DNA of 64,000 nt from Corynebacterium sp. (lineage in GTDB: Bacteria > Actinomycetota > Actinomycetes > Mycobacteriales > Mycobacteriaceae): the NCBI GenBank assembly GCA_030531005.1, contig JAUMTW010000003.1, forward strand, positions 124,001 to 188,000. Direction: 5' to 3'. Positions 1 to 9,039 of this stretch are shown piece after piece. Each line of letters begins with the position of its first letter. Position 1 is the stretch's first letter. The position numbers and the translations under genes were made by a program. The notes beneath the pieces were generated by a model. The model made no database searches. It saw only the letters and a program-made list of their open reading frames with translations, and was not told where the DNA came from.

Positions 1-1530
1 CAAGAACGGTACGCGCAACTCGAGCGAATGTGCCATATTAATCTTGTCGGCTTTGACTAAAATGTCGCCGCGCATCCAGGTAAATAAATCCAGGTGCTGC
101 ATTCGTGCAACCGGATCCATATGTATCGATTCAGCATAAGTTGGCGCAGTGACCTCGCGGTGATCCCACTCGCGTTTGGCCCATGGAATCACGCGCTGCA
201 TCTGTTGGAAGTTAAAGCTACGGGCATTGCCATAGTAGCGCTCTTCCATAGTCATTGAGCCTCGCTCGAGTAGAGATTTACCCTTGACCCCTTCAGGGAA
301 TACTTTTGCAACAGCGCCTAGCCCTTTACGCAGGCGAGCTGGAATCTTTTCGAAAGGTGCTAAGGAGAGTGGCTCCTTATAGATGGTGTAGCCGCCGAAG
401 AGTTCATCGGCGCCTTCCCCCGAGAGCACAACTTTCACGTGCTTACGTGCTTCTTCTGCCACAAAGTACAGCGGTACCAGGCTGGGGTCTGCAACCGGGT
501 CATCGAGGTACCACATAATCTTTGGAATGGCATTGGCGTATTCCTCGGGGGAGACCACCCTGACGATGTGTTCCACACCGATGGCAGCAGCGGATTCCGC
601 AGCAACGTCCACTTCAGAATAGCCTTCGCGCTCAAAGCCGGTGGTGAAGGTCAGTAAATTGGGATTATGCTCCTTCGCCAAGGTCGCAATTGCCGTGGAA
701 TCGATACCGCCAGACAGGTATGAACCGACGGTGACATCAGCGCGCATGTGCTTAGCAACACTATCGGAGAGTACTTCGGCGATACGGTCAAACAGTGCTT
801 GTTCCTTATTGGCAGGAACGGGGGTAGCAGGGAACTGCGGGCGGAAATAGCGACGCTGTTCTACCTTGCCGCCAGGACGGACGAAAGCAGTGCAGCCAGA
901 CTCTAGGCGTCGAATGTGGGTATGCAGGCTTTCTGGCTCTGGTACATATTGCAGATCAATGTAGTGTTCGAAGGCATGCTTGTCGAAGGAAAGGTCCAAG
1001 TCCATGGCCTCAGCCATATCTAAAATGCACTTCTTTTCAGAGGCGAAGACCGTACCTGCCTTTGTCGTAGCGAAAAATAATGGCTTAATACCGAATTGAT
1101 CGCGCGCAAGGAAGAGTTGCTCAGTCTTGGTGTCCCAAATGGCAAAGCCGAACATGCCGCGCAAATGCTCGACGACATCCTCGCCCCAATGGTGGAAACC
1201 AACGACAATGGTTTCCCCGTCACCCGAGGTATTGAAGGCGTAGCCTAAACTTTGGAGCTCTTCGCGTAACTCAACGTAGTTGTAAATCTCACCGTTGAAG
1301 GTCATGGCGTAGCGGTCAGGCTCATCTGCTGGTCCCCAGCGAAGTGGTTGGTGGGAGTGCTCGAGGTCAATGATCGACAGCCGATTAAAACCGAAGATGG
1401 CAGTATCGTCATGCCAGGTGCCTGCCTCATCAGGGCCGCGGTGCCGCATGCAGGGTAAGGCGTGTGCAATGGCATTGCTGAAGTCGGCTGCATTGTGGTT
1501 GGCGGTTAATAAACCCAAAAGTCCGCACAT
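1..1530 (-). CDS. asnB: Asparagine synthase, glutamine-hydrolysing (LtsA/AsnB), 3' end outside window
   Basis: Transfers glutamine amide nitrogen to aspartate in an ATP-dependent reaction; the corynebacterial orthologue LtsA is linked to lysozyme sensitivity and envelope amidation. The frame is open for 510 codons from the ATG at 1530 to the window edge, so the C-terminal part (usual length about 640 aa) is missing. The protein begins MCGLLGL, giving the Ntn-type nucleophile Cys2 of a class II glutamine amidotransferase, followed by the RHRGPD and GEIYNY motifs of that domain. The synthase domain shows the PP-loop SGGIDST and the later SGEGADELFGGY motif. An AAGGAG ribosome site lies 13 nt before the start. 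The gene is divergent from ctaC. Family assignment is firm; the physiological substrate is inferred. Confidence 0.95.
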   Translation of the reverse strand, partial: MCGLLGLLTANHNAADFSNAIAHALPCMRHRGPDEAGTWHDDTAIFGFNRLSIIDLEHSHQPLRWGPADEPDRYAMTFNGEIYNYVELREELQSLGYAFNTSGDGETIVVGFHHWGEDVVEHLRGMFGFAIWDTKTEQLFLARDQFGIKPLFFATTKAGTVFASEKKCILDMAEAMDLDLSFDKHAFEHYIDLQYVPEPESLHTHIRRLESGCTAFVRPGGKVEQRRYFRPQFPATPVPANKEQALFDRIAEVLSDSVAKHMRADVTVGSYLSGGIDSTAIATLAKEHNPNLLTFTTGFEREGYSEVDVAAESAAAIGVEHIVRVVSPEEYANAIPKIMWYLDDPVADPSLVPLYFVAEEARKHVKVVLSGEGADELFGGYTIYKEPLSLAPFEKIPARLRKGLGAVAKVFPEGVKGKSLLERGSMTMEERYYGNARSFNFQQMQRVIPWAKREWDHREVTAPTYAESIHMDPVARMQHLDLFTWMRGDILVKADKINMAHSLELRVPFL

Positions 1531-2014
1531 AGTGGTGAATAAACTCCTTCAACCAGTGTTGGGGTGCTAGAACCCTACACCTTACAAGTTGTAGGAGGCT
1601 GCGTGAACTAGCCGTGCCCTAATACGAGCAGAAACTATCGCACTTCGAATAAAAGTCAAGGTTTGATCGTGGACTACTGGCCCAAGAAAAGGAAAAACGC
1701 AGTGGTGTGTACCGTTATGGCGAGGCGGCGCATCAGGCGGCACGCTAGATCGGGATGAAACTAAGGTCTGCAGTCTACGGAATGCGAGAACAAGCGGAAA
1801 AGTTAAAAAAAGGGGGGCTGTTAACGAAAAGGTGACGATGGCGACCGATAGTGGTCCGCGGGATAACTCTGAGAGGGGGTTAGGGGTGGGAAAGCTCTGG
1901 AGTCGGGTTGAAAATGGCCGGCTGTACAGGCATGCTGCGTGAGGCTGATAGTGACACACCATAGGTTGACGTTCATAGCGGGGTATCCGAAAGGTGGAAG
2001 TGTCACTAGGGGAT

Positions 2015-2030
2015 TGTGATTTGGCTCACC
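2015..2030 (+). promoter_or_regulatory. GlxR (CRP-type) operator candidate upstream of ctaC
   Basis: TGTGA-N6-TCACC, nine of ten half-site bases matching the corynebacterial GlxR consensus TGTGA-N6-TCACA. GlxR is the cAMP-binding CRP/FNR-family regulator and is known to control respiratory-chain genes including ctaCF in C. glutamicum. The site lies about 300 bp before the ctaC start. The motif is seen; binding is inferred. Confidence 0.5.
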
Positions 2031-2042
2031 GTGTGGCGGCTG

Positions 2043-2110
2043 TATGGTGCTGACCGTGCAAACACCATAGTGGTCAGCGGGGAAAAGCCTGGCAACTCTG
2101 CCATTTGCTT
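2043..2110 (+). other. Interleaved inverted repeats, possible RNA structure upstream of ctaC
   Basis: TATGGTG at 2043-2049 is complementary to CACCATA at 2063-2069, while GCTGACC at 2049-2055 is complementary to GGTCAGC at 2072-2078. The pairs interleave, as in an H-type pseudoknot or two mutually exclusive stems. A further hairpin follows (TGGCA 2090-2094 with TGCCA 2099-2103, extended by AAGC/GCTT). Whether this is transcribed is unknown, because a TATGGT sequence at 2043-2048 could itself be a -10 box. It could instead be a DNA operator. Confidence 0.4.
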
Positions 2111-2326
2111 GAGGATGGTTGCTAGTAATTGTTCAGGAATAAGGGTGCAATGCGCTATTCTTCCAATAGGAACCTAGTAGTGGCATTGCTGTGCACGATT
2201 CCTTTTTATAGGAGCAGGAAGTGACAGTAGCCCCACTAGTTTCTCGCGAGGCTTTAATCTCGAAGCCTTTCGAGTACGAATTCCCGTGGTTATATATATG
2301 GCCGCAAGAAACAGGAAGGTAAACGC

Positions 2327-3406
2327 GTGGAACAGCAGCAAAAGCTGGGCATTGGCCGTAAGCTCGCTCTGGGCGCAACGCTAGGCGTTGGTGGTTTGGC
2401 ACTGACCGCTTGTGATGTGGATGCCCCAGGTGGGTTGCTCGGCGACATTCTTGGCTTCGGTTGGCCCAAGGGTGTCACCCCAGAAGCGCATAGTTTGTAC
2501 AATTTCTGGTCCTGGACCTGGGTGGTTGCATGGATCATCGGCTTTACGATGTGGGGCCTATTCCTCTACGCCATCTTCGCTTGGAATGCGAAGAAACGTC
2601 CGAAGGATCACATCCCTCGCCAGACCCAGTACAACATTCCGTTGGAACTGGTGCTCACCATCTTCCCGGTAATCATCGTTATGGGTTTGTTCTTCTTCAC
2701 CGTTCAGGTGCAGGACAAGGTCACCGCGCTGGATAAAGACCCTGAGGTGACCGTGGATGTAACGGCTTACCAGTGGAACTGGAAGTTCGGTTATCAGCAA
2801 GTGGGCGCTAACCTTTCCCCAACTGGTGCAGAATATGACGGTATCGATAAGGAACGTCAGGCAATTGCCGAATCTTCCAAATACAACGAGGACGGCGATA
2901 ACCCAATCAATGGTCGTGCCAAGGATGATGTTTCTTACCTCAAGTTCAATGAGATTGAGGTTCTTGGTACCACTGAAGAAATCCCAGTCCTAGTTTTGCC
3001 AACTGATACTCCAATTCAGTTCGACCTAGCATCCGCTGACGTGTCTCACGCCTTCTGGGTCCCTGAGTTCCTGTTCAAGCGCGACGTTTATGCGCACCCA
3101 GAACAGAACCAGCAGGAGAACCGTTTCCAAATTGAGCGCATTGAAGAGGAAGGCGCATATGTCGGTCGCTGTGCCGAAATGTGCGGTACTTATCACGCGA
3201 TGATGAACTTCGAAATTCGCGCAGTATCACCTGAGAGCTTCAAGGAGTACCTCGAGTTCCGTTACGAGAACCCAGAGGCGACCAACGCTCAGGCGCTGGA
3301 GCACATTGGCGAGAAGCCATATGCAGAAACGACAACTCCTTTCAACTCCAGCCGCACCGATACGCGCGATGGCGATAACTATGACAACCCCGGCGAAGCC
3401 GTATAG
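2327..3406 (+). CDS. ctaC: Cytochrome aa3 oxidase subunit II (CtaC)
   Basis: Subunit II of the aa3 oxidase; its CuA centre takes electrons from the cytochrome cc of QcrC in the bcc-aa3 supercomplex. The 359-aa protein starts at GTG with AGGAAGGT upstream. A lipoprotein signal ends in the lipobox LTAC with Cys29. Two membrane helices lie at about 60-86 and 106-130. The outer cupredoxin domain carries the CuA ligands H241, C282, E284, C286, H290 and M293 in the CAEMCGTYHAMM motif. The insertion at roughly 160-205 is typical of actinobacterial CtaC. ctaF follows 12 nt downstream. CtaD (subunit I) is not in the window, as is usual. Confidence 0.97.
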   Translation: MEQQQKLGIGRKLALGATLGVGGLALTACDVDAPGGLLGDILGFGWPKGVTPEAHSLYNFWSWTWVVAWIIGFTMWGLFLYAIFAWNAKKRPKDHIPRQTQYNIPLELVLTIFPVIIVMGLFFFTVQVQDKVTALDKDPEVTVDVTAYQWNWKFGYQQVGANLSPTGAEYDGIDKERQAIAESSKYNEDGDNPINGRAKDDVSYLKFNEIEVLGTTEEIPVLVLPTDTPIQFDLASADVSHAFWVPEFLFKRDVYAHPEQNQQENRFQIERIEEEGAYVGRCAEMCGTYHAMMNFEIRAVSPESFKEYLEFRYENPEATNAQALEHIGEKPYAETTTPFNSSRTDTRDGDNYDNPGEAV

Positions 3407-3418
3407 GAGCGATAACTC

Positions 3419-3850
3419 ATGAATGCAGCAGCGAAACTGACTATCGGCACCGGCGTTTTCTTAGCAGTGATGTCCGTGTTTTATATCTTCGCCACTATGT
3501 GGGTTGATGACGCCGCTAATATCTCTGGATACGAATGGGCTGGCGGAGTGGCCCTGATTCTGGCTGCCGTTATGGCGTTTATGCTCGGTGGTTACCTGGC
3601 CTTCACTGAAAAGCGGATGGACATCGTGCCAGAAGATTGGGAAGAAGCGGAGATCGCCGACGGTGCCGGCACAATGGGCTTCTTTAGTCCGAGCTCAATC
3701 TGGCCCTTCGCAATGTCAATGGCTATCTTGGTTCTCGGTCTGGGTATCATCTTCTTACATTGGTGGTTGCTGGTTATTGGCGCGATCCTGTTGATTTACA
3801 CTTGCACCATGCTCAACCTGCAGTACGGTATTCCAAAGGAATCTCACTAA
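3419..3850 (+). CDS. ctaF: Cytochrome c oxidase subunit IV, actinobacterial (CtaF)
   Basis: Small fourth subunit of the actinobacterial aa3 oxidase, needed for assembly or stability of the bcc-aa3 supercomplex. The 143-aa protein has four predicted membrane helices (about 8-30, 40-62, 95-113 and 115-133) separated by a hydrophilic loop with the [20 protein letters not shown] sequence characteristic of the family. A TAGGAG ribosome site precedes the ATG. It is co-transcribed with ctaC and is followed by a strong hairpin. Confidence 0.95.
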   Translation: MNAAAKLTIGTGVFLAVMSVFYIFATMWVDDAANISGYEWAGGVALILAAVMAFMLGGYLAFTEKRMDIVPEDWEEAEIADGAGTMGFFSPSSIWPFAMSMAILVLGLGIIFLHWWLLVIGAILLIYTCTMLNLQYGIPKESH

Positions 3851-3883
3851 AGCTTAGATCCCATTTACCTTCCCCGGGATTTT

Positions 3884-3913
3884 GTGCCCCACTACCTATG
3901 AGTAGTGGGGCAC
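3884..3913 (+). terminator. Hairpin terminator after ctaF
   Basis: A perfect 12-bp stem, GTGCCCCACTAC at 3884-3895 and GTAGTGGGGCAC at 3902-3913, with a 6-nt loop. The following sequence is only weakly U-rich (TTAGTGTAT). It separates ctaCF from ctaE-qcrCAB. Confidence 0.7.
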
Positions 3914-4540
3914 TTAGTGTATGTCTGGGTGATCTTTCATATACAACATGTCATGCAGGAAAGAAGACTGTTCAATAAGACCAACGAAACACGCTCCAAA
4001 CTGTAACCGTGACGATAAATGGCTACTATTGGGTACCCTTCGAATGCACCGTGTGTTGTTCCTTGATGTTGATATCCATAGGGGCTCACTAGGGCAAGGG
4101 AGATGTGGGGGAAATTACGGTTGTGGAAACAAGGATTATAGCCGAGCTGCCTAAGAAACGAGTCGGATGATATGCGGGGGATGGAGTAGAGGTCCGAAAG
4201 TTGCACTAAGCCAGTGGTCAACCAAAAGTTTAAATAGGGGGTGTGTCTCCACCTCTAAAAAGAGATATGCATCACACCGAAATGGATTGCGTGAATGATG
4301 CAAGTATGAGTGGAAAAGATAGCGCTGTGCAGGGCTGATAATGGTGAAGGGATTGCGGCTTGGGTTGGCCTTTCTACCTGCGCAAATGCTGCGTCGGATA
4401 AAGTGAGAAAAAAGTTCCCGCAGTTTTGAAAAAAATTTCGAGCAATTTTTGGAAGTTGTATTCGTGCAAGCTTGGGTGGAACTGAAAAACACCGGGAGTA
4501 AAAGATGAATTAAAGAGCGTGACGCGCCATACTAGAAGAC
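3914..4540. other. Intergenic region upstream of ctaE
   Basis: About 627 bases with no reading frame I can support. It must hold the promoter of the ctaE-qcrCAB operon. AT-rich tracts near 4425-4450 and TAAAAGAT near 4500 are possible promoter elements. A weak GlxR-like half pair (AGAGA-N6-TCACA) occurs near 4260. Nothing else stands out. Confidence 0.4.
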
Positions 4541-5158
4541 GTGACGAGCGCAATTGGAAACACAGAGAAGGCAGCACCGCAACGTGTTGCAGCACTGAAC
4601 CGGCCAAATATGGTCAGTGTTGGCACCGTTGTGTTCCTGTCGCAGGAATTAATGTTCTTCGCTGGCCTCTTCGCGATGTACTTTACAACGCGGGCCAACG
4701 GAATTGGTAACGGCTCTTGGCAAGAAGGTGCTGAGCACCTTAAGGTGCCTTACGCCCTGGTAATCACCATCATTTTGGTGTCGTCCTCCGTGACCGCACA
4801 GTTTGGTGTGTTCGCTGCAGAGCGCGGTGACGTATTCGCCCTGCGTCGCTGGTTCGCACTTACCATCGTGTTGGGTGCCACCTTCTTGGTCGGTCAGTCC
4901 TATGAGTACTACCACCTCGTTGAGCATGGACTAACCATCCAGAACAGCACGTACGGATCGGTCTTCTTTATTACGACCGGATTCCACGCAGCACACGTTC
5001 TTGCCGGGGTCTTGGGCTTCGTAGTCGTCTTGTTACGTATCAGCAAGTCGAAGTTCACTCCGGCCCAAGCAACCGCCGCAATGGTGACCTCTTACTACTG
5101 GCACTTTGTGGACGTTGTCTGGATCGGCCTGTTCATCACCATTTATTTCGTTCAGTAG
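4541..5158 (+). CDS. ctaE: Cytochrome aa3 oxidase subunit III (CtaE)
   Basis: Subunit III of the aa3 oxidase, a membrane subunit that stabilises the catalytic core. The 205-aa protein starts at GTG and has five predicted helices. It contains the family features [15 protein letters not shown], the HLVEHGL segment, FHAAHVLAG and the C-terminal [14 protein letters not shown] motif. It opens the ctaE-qcrC-qcrA-qcrB operon, the usual actinobacterial arrangement that couples the oxidase with the bcc complex. Confidence 0.96.
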   Translation: MTSAIGNTEKAAPQRVAALNRPNMVSVGTVVFLSQELMFFAGLFAMYFTTRANGIGNGSWQEGAEHLKVPYALVITIILVSSSVTAQFGVFAAERGDVFALRRWFALTIVLGATFLVGQSYEYYHLVEHGLTIQNSTYGSVFFITTGFHAAHVLAGVLGFVVVLLRISKSKFTPAQATAAMVTSYYWHFVDVVWIGLFITIYFVQ

Positions 5159-5195
5159 GCCGTAAGGGCCACCGCTCATCAGCGGTACGGCCTAC
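5155..5195 (+). terminator. Composite hairpin between ctaE and qcrC
   Basis: GTAGGCCGT (5155-5163) pairs with ACGGCCTAC (5187-5195), enclosing an inner stem ACCGCT/AGCGGT (5171-5176, 5181-5186) with loop CATC. There is no U tract, so it may act as an mRNA-processing or stabilising hairpin inside the operon rather than a full terminator. The left arm overlaps the ctaE stop codon. Confidence 0.5.
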
Positions 5196-5232
5196 TACAG
5201 CCCCTCAATTTCCCGCACCATTTCAAAGGAAA

Positions 5233-6135
5233 ATGATGGATACCAACCAAAACCTGACTCACTCAGAAGGGCAACCCGCTGAAGTCAGTCGCAAGGCGAA
5301 GAAAGTGAAGTCTCGCCGTAAGTTCCGCCGACTTATAAGTGGCGTAGCTGCTTTGGCGATTGGCCTCACCGGTGCCGGTATCTTGGTGACTGCTGTTACC
5401 CCCGATGCCCAGGTAGCAACCGCATCCCAGGATGAACAAGCCCTTATTCAAGAAGGTAAGGATGTCTACGATATTGCATGTATCACCTGTCACGGTGCGA
5501 ACCTGCAAGGCGTAGATGGCCGCGGTCCTTCTCTTATCGGTGTTGGTTCCGGCGCAGTGTACTTCCAAGTGCACTCCGGCCGTATGCCAATGCTTCGTAA
5601 CGAGGCGCAAGCCGCTCGTAAAACTCCTCGTTACTCCGAGCAACAAGCTCTCGCTCTGGCTGCCTATGTGGAAGCAAACGGTGGCGGTCCAGGCCTGGTG
5701 TACAACGAGGATGGCACCTTGGCTATGGATGAGCTACGTGGTGAAAACTACAATGGTGAAATCGACCCAGCCGATGTGGCCCGTGGCTCGGATCTATTCC
5801 GACTCAACTGTGCGTCCTGCCATAACTTCACAGGACGTGGTGGCGCACTCTCGAGTGGTAAGTACGCACCCGTGCTCGACCCAGCTAACGAACAAGAAAT
5901 CTACCAGGCGATGCTTACCGGACCGCAGAACATGCCTAAGTTCTCCGACCGTCAGCTATCTGCCGACGAAAAGAAGGATATTATCGCCTTCATCAAGTCA
6001 GCTAAAGAGACCCCTAACCCAGGCGGTTGGAGCCTCGGCGGCATCGGCCCTGTGACTGAAGGTATGTTCATGTGGCTGGTTGGCATCGTAGTTCTGGTTG
6101 TCGCAGCTCTTTGGATTGGATCACGTCATGAGTAA
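5233..6135 (+). CDS. qcrC: Diheme cytochrome cc subunit of the bcc complex (QcrC)
   Basis: Carries electrons from the Rieske centre directly to CuA of CtaC, replacing a soluble cytochrome c. The 300-aa protein has an N-terminal membrane anchor at about 33-55, two CXXCH haem-binding motifs (C83-C86-H87 and C193-C196-H197) in tandem cytochrome c domains, and a C-terminal helix at about 276-295. Two ATG codons at 5233 and 5236 are both possible starts after the AAAGGA ribosome site. The stop overlaps the start of qcrA. Confidence 0.96.
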   Translation: MMDTNQNLTHSEGQPAEVSRKAKKVKSRRKFRRLISGVAALAIGLTGAGILVTAVTPDAQVATASQDEQALIQEGKDVYDIACITCHGANLQGVDGRGPSLIGVGSGAVYFQVHSGRMPMLRNEAQAARKTPRYSEQQALALAAYVEANGGGPGLVYNEDGTLAMDELRGENYNGEIDPADVARGSDLFRLNCASCHNFTGRGGALSSGKYAPVLDPANEQEIYQAMLTGPQNMPKFSDRQLSADEKKDIIAFIKSAKETPNPGGWSLGGIGPVTEGMFMWLVGIVVLVVAALWIGSRHE

Positions 6136-7351
6136 TAACCCCGCAAAGAAGTACACGGAAAAAGAGCTCGATGCGATGACCAATGAGGAGCTCGCCCGTC
6201 TAGGCACCGAACTAGACGACGTCACCGTCGCATATCGCAAAGATCGTTTCCCAATAGAAAATGACCCAGCTTCTAAGCGTGCATCTCGTAACGTAGCGAT
6301 CTGGTTAGGGATTGGCATTGTCGCTGCCATTGGCTTCCTTGCTACCTATCTTTTCTGGCCCTGGGAATACAAAGGCTTAGGCGACGATGGGTTGTGGATG
6401 TACACTCTGTACACCCCACTGCTCGGGTTGACCGCCGGGCTGGCGATCCTCGGCCTCGGCTTTGCAGCCGTTATCTACGTTCACCAAATCTTGCCTGCCG
6501 AGATTTCAGTGCAACGTCGCCACGACGGTCCATCCGATGAGGTTGATCGCCGCACAGTGACGGCACTGCTGAATGACTCATGGCAGACCTCAACTCTTGG
6601 TCGCCGGAACGTCTTGAAGGGAATGCTGACTACCGGCGGTATTCTTACCGGTCTAGTCGTTGTTACCCCGCTCGTGGGCGGCATGATCAAGAATCCATGG
6701 AAGGCCGGGGAGCTCGGAGTCCAAGGTGACGGAACTCTTTGGACTTCTGGTTGGACCCTCACTGAGCATAACGTCAAGGTCTACCTCGGTCGAGACACTG
6801 GCGTTACTGCAGAAAAGCACAGCACTGATATTGGGGAGCATTACACCACCCAAGGCATTACCCGCCTGGTACGTATGCGCCCAGAAGATCTTGCAGCTGC
6901 GTCCATGGAAACCGTATTCCCCTTGCCTGCATCCCTCGTTAACGATGGTGACGAGTATTCCAGCACCGCTGATGTATATGAAGAGCAGATGCACTCCATC
7001 CATGGTCCCCGTAACGCAGTGATGCTGATCCGTCTGCGTAGTCAAGATGCGCAGAAGGTTATCGAGCGTGAGGGCCAAGAGGACTTCCACTACGGTGACT
7101 ATTACGCGTATTCTAAGATCTGTACTCACATTGGTTGCCCAACCTCACTGTACGAGCAGCAGACCAACCGTATTCTGTGCCCTTGCCACCAATCGCAGTT
7201 CGACGCACTGCAGTACGGCAAGCCAGTATTCGGTCCAGCTGCCCGCGCACTTCCTCAGCTACCAATTTCGGTTGACGAAGAGGGCTACCTGGTTGCATCC
7301 GGCAACTTTATCGAATCTGTAGGCCCTGCATTCTGGGAGCGTGAATCATGA
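6128..7351 (+). CDS. qcrA: Rieske iron-sulphur subunit of the bcc complex (QcrA)
   Basis: Takes electrons from menaquinol and passes them to cytochrome cc. The protein is 407 aa from the ATG at 6128, which overlaps the qcrC stop by 8 nt; an upstream GTG at 6098 would add ten residues but lies deep inside qcrC. Three helices at about 56-76, 97-119 and 166-186 mark the actinobacterial type. A twin-arginine (R159-R160) precedes the third helix, consistent with Tat-dependent insertion. The 2Fe-2S motifs are CTHIGC (C332, H334, C337) and CPCH (C351, C353, H354). The stop overlaps the qcrB start. Confidence 0.97.
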   Translation: MSNNPAKKYTEKELDAMTNEELARLGTELDDVTVAYRKDRFPIENDPASKRASRNVAIWLGIGIVAAIGFLATYLFWPWEYKGLGDDGLWMYTLYTPLLGLTAGLAILGLGFAAVIYVHQILPAEISVQRRHDGPSDEVDRRTVTALLNDSWQTSTLGRRNVLKGMLTTGGILTGLVVVTPLVGGMIKNPWKAGELGVQGDGTLWTSGWTLTEHNVKVYLGRDTGVTAEKHSTDIGEHYTTQGITRLVRMRPEDLAAASMETVFPLPASLVNDGDEYSSTADVYEEQMHSIHGPRNAVMLIRLRSQDAQKVIEREGQEDFHYGDYYAYSKICTHIGCPTSLYEQQTNRILCPCHQSQFDALQYGKPVFGPAARALPQLPISVDEEGYLVASGNFIESVGPAFWERES

Positions 7352-8976
7352 GCAACAAGCTAGCTGAAATCGGCAATAACGTCGATTCCCGGTTCACCGC
7401 GGCTGCCGGTATCCGCCGCCAGATGAACAAGGTATTTCCTACACACTGGTCCTTCATGCTGGGTGAAATTGCTCTCTATAGCTTTATCATCCTGCTGCTC
7501 ACCGGTGTATACCTCACACTTTTCTTTGATCCTTCGATTACGAAGGTCATCTACGACGGTGCGTACCTACCCCTCAACGGTGTGGAAATGTCCCGTGCAT
7601 ACGAGACTGCACTGAACCTCTCCTTCGAGGTTCGCGGTGGTCTATTCATTCGTCAAATGCACCACTGGGCAGCATTGATGTTCATGGTGTCTATGACTGT
7701 CCACATGCTGCGCATTTTCTTCACCGGGGCGTTCCGTCGTCCACGCGAAGCGAACTGGATCATTGGTTGCACTTTGCTCCTGCTAGGCATGGTTGAAGGT
7801 TTCATGGGATATTCTCTGCCTGATGACCTGCTTTCCGGTGTCGGTCTGCGCATTGCATCGGCTATCATCCTCGGGTTGCCGATCATCGGTACTTGGTTGC
7901 ACTGGATGCTTTTCGGTGGCGATTTCCCATCTGACATCATGTTGGACCGCTTCTATATTGCCCACGTGCTGATCATCCCAGGTATCATCTTGGGCCTGAT
8001 TGCCGCTCACCTCGCAATCGTGTGGTACCAGAAGCACACCCAGTTCCCCGGAGCAGGCCGTACGGAAAACAATGTTGTCGGTGTACGCATTATGCCAGTT
8101 TTCGCAGTTAAGTCTGTAGCCTTCGGTCTGGTCACGGCTGGTGTTCTCGCCCTGATGGCCGGTTTGACCACAATCAACGCAATCTGGAACCTTGGTCCGT
8201 ACAACCCCGCTCAGGTATCGGCAGGTTCGCAGCCAGATATCTACATGCTGTGGACTGACGGTGCGGCTCGTGTTATGCCGGCATGGGAGCTCTATATCTT
8301 TGGACACACCATCCCGGGTGCATTCTGGGTAGCAATGATGTGCCTGGTTATGGTGGCGCTGCTTATCGGTTACCCATTCATTGAGAAGAAGGTCACCGGG
8401 GATGATGCCCACCACAACCTACTGCAGCGTCCACGCGATGTGCCTGTTCGTACCTCGCTGGGTGTCATGGGTATTCTCTTCTTCTTCCTGTTGACTCTCT
8501 CTGGTGGTAATGACCTGTTCGCCTACCACTTCCAGGTATCGCTCAATGCAATGACCTGGGTCGGTCGTATCGGTTTGATTATTCTCCCACCATTGGCGTA
8601 CTTCGTTACCTATCGCATCTGCATTGGTTTGCAGCGCAAAGACCGCGAAGTATTGGAGCACGGTATTGAAACCGGTGTCATTAAGATGGAGCCCAGCGGT
8701 GCCTTCATTGAAGTTCACCAGCCACTTGGTCCAGTCGATGAAAACGGTCATCCAATTCCACTGGAATACCAAGGCGCATTCGTTCCTAACCAGATGAACC
8801 AACTTGGTTTTGCTGGTAAGCCAGGCCGCGGGTCTTACTTCTCGGCTGATCCAAAGGATATTGCGGATCGTGCCGCAGAGATTGAACATGACAACCACCG
8901 TGAAGAGGTGGAGATGTTCGAAAACCTGCAGAAATACAACCGCGCTATTGATGAGCAAAAGGATAGCGAGTCTTAA
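7348..8976 (+). CDS. qcrB: Cytochrome b subunit of the bcc complex (QcrB)
   Basis: Membrane subunit that oxidises menaquinol and holds the two b haems. The 542-aa protein starts at an ATGA overlap with qcrA. It has eight or nine predicted helices; the haem-ligand helix shows the [19 protein letters not shown] pattern, the next ligand pair lies around [16 protein letters not shown], and a [10 protein letters not shown] loop is at the quinol site. A long hydrophilic C-terminal tail (about 435-542) is usual in Actinobacteria. QcrB of this family is the target of telacebec-type inhibitors. It is the last gene of the operon. Confidence 0.97.
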   Translation: MSNKLAEIGNNVDSRFTAAAGIRRQMNKVFPTHWSFMLGEIALYSFIILLLTGVYLTLFFDPSITKVIYDGAYLPLNGVEMSRAYETALNLSFEVRGGLFIRQMHHWAALMFMVSMTVHMLRIFFTGAFRRPREANWIIGCTLLLLGMVEGFMGYSLPDDLLSGVGLRIASAIILGLPIIGTWLHWMLFGGDFPSDIMLDRFYIAHVLIIPGIILGLIAAHLAIVWYQKHTQFPGAGRTENNVVGVRIMPVFAVKSVAFGLVTAGVLALMAGLTTINAIWNLGPYNPAQVSAGSQPDIYMLWTDGAARVMPAWELYIFGHTIPGAFWVAMMCLVMVALLIGYPFIEKKVTGDDAHHNLLQRPRDVPVRTSLGVMGILFFFLLTLSGGNDLFAYHFQVSLNAMTWVGRIGLIILPPLAYFVTYRICIGLQRKDREVLEHGIETGVIKMEPSGAFIEVHQPLGPVDENGHPIPLEYQGAFVPNQMNQLGFAGKPGRGSYFSADPKDIADRAAEIEHDNHREEVEMFENLQKYNRAIDEQKDSES

Positions 8977-9010
8977 AATCTGATAACCGTTTTCTCGGTG
9001 TATCGCAGAT

Positions 9011-9039
9011 GATCCCCTGTACATATTGTGCAGGGGATC
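9011..9039 (+). terminator. Terminator of ctaE-qcrCAB
   Basis: GATCCCCTGTACA at 9011-9023 pairs with TGTGCAGGGGATC at 9027-9039 (one T-G pair), leaving a 3-nt loop. The sequence continues GTCTGTATCTTCTTG, moderately U-rich. Confidence 0.75.

Larger units (their letters stand above)
1531..2326. other. Intergenic region between divergent asnB and ctaC
   Basis: About 800 bases without a convincing gene. It holds the asnB leader, a GlxR-like site at 2015-2030, a cluster of interleaved inverted repeats at 2043-2110, and the ctaC ribosome site AGGAAGGT just before 2327. A 126-codon minus-strand reading frame inside it has no recognisable domain or ribosome site. Confidence 0.6.

Noticed and set aside
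1582..1962. 126-codon minus-strand reading frame upstream of ctaC
   Set aside because: No domain, no ribosome site, Pro/Ser/Arg-rich composition typical of a chance frame; it overlaps the regulatory region.
2043..2110. SAM or cobalamin riboswitch in the ctaC leader
   Set aside because: GCCTGGCAACTCTGCC recalls part of a SAM core, but the rest of the conserved sequence is missing and the downstream gene is unrelated.
4151..4492. 113-codon minus-strand frame between ctaF and ctaE
   Set aside because: Composition looks random and it covers the probable ctaE promoter.
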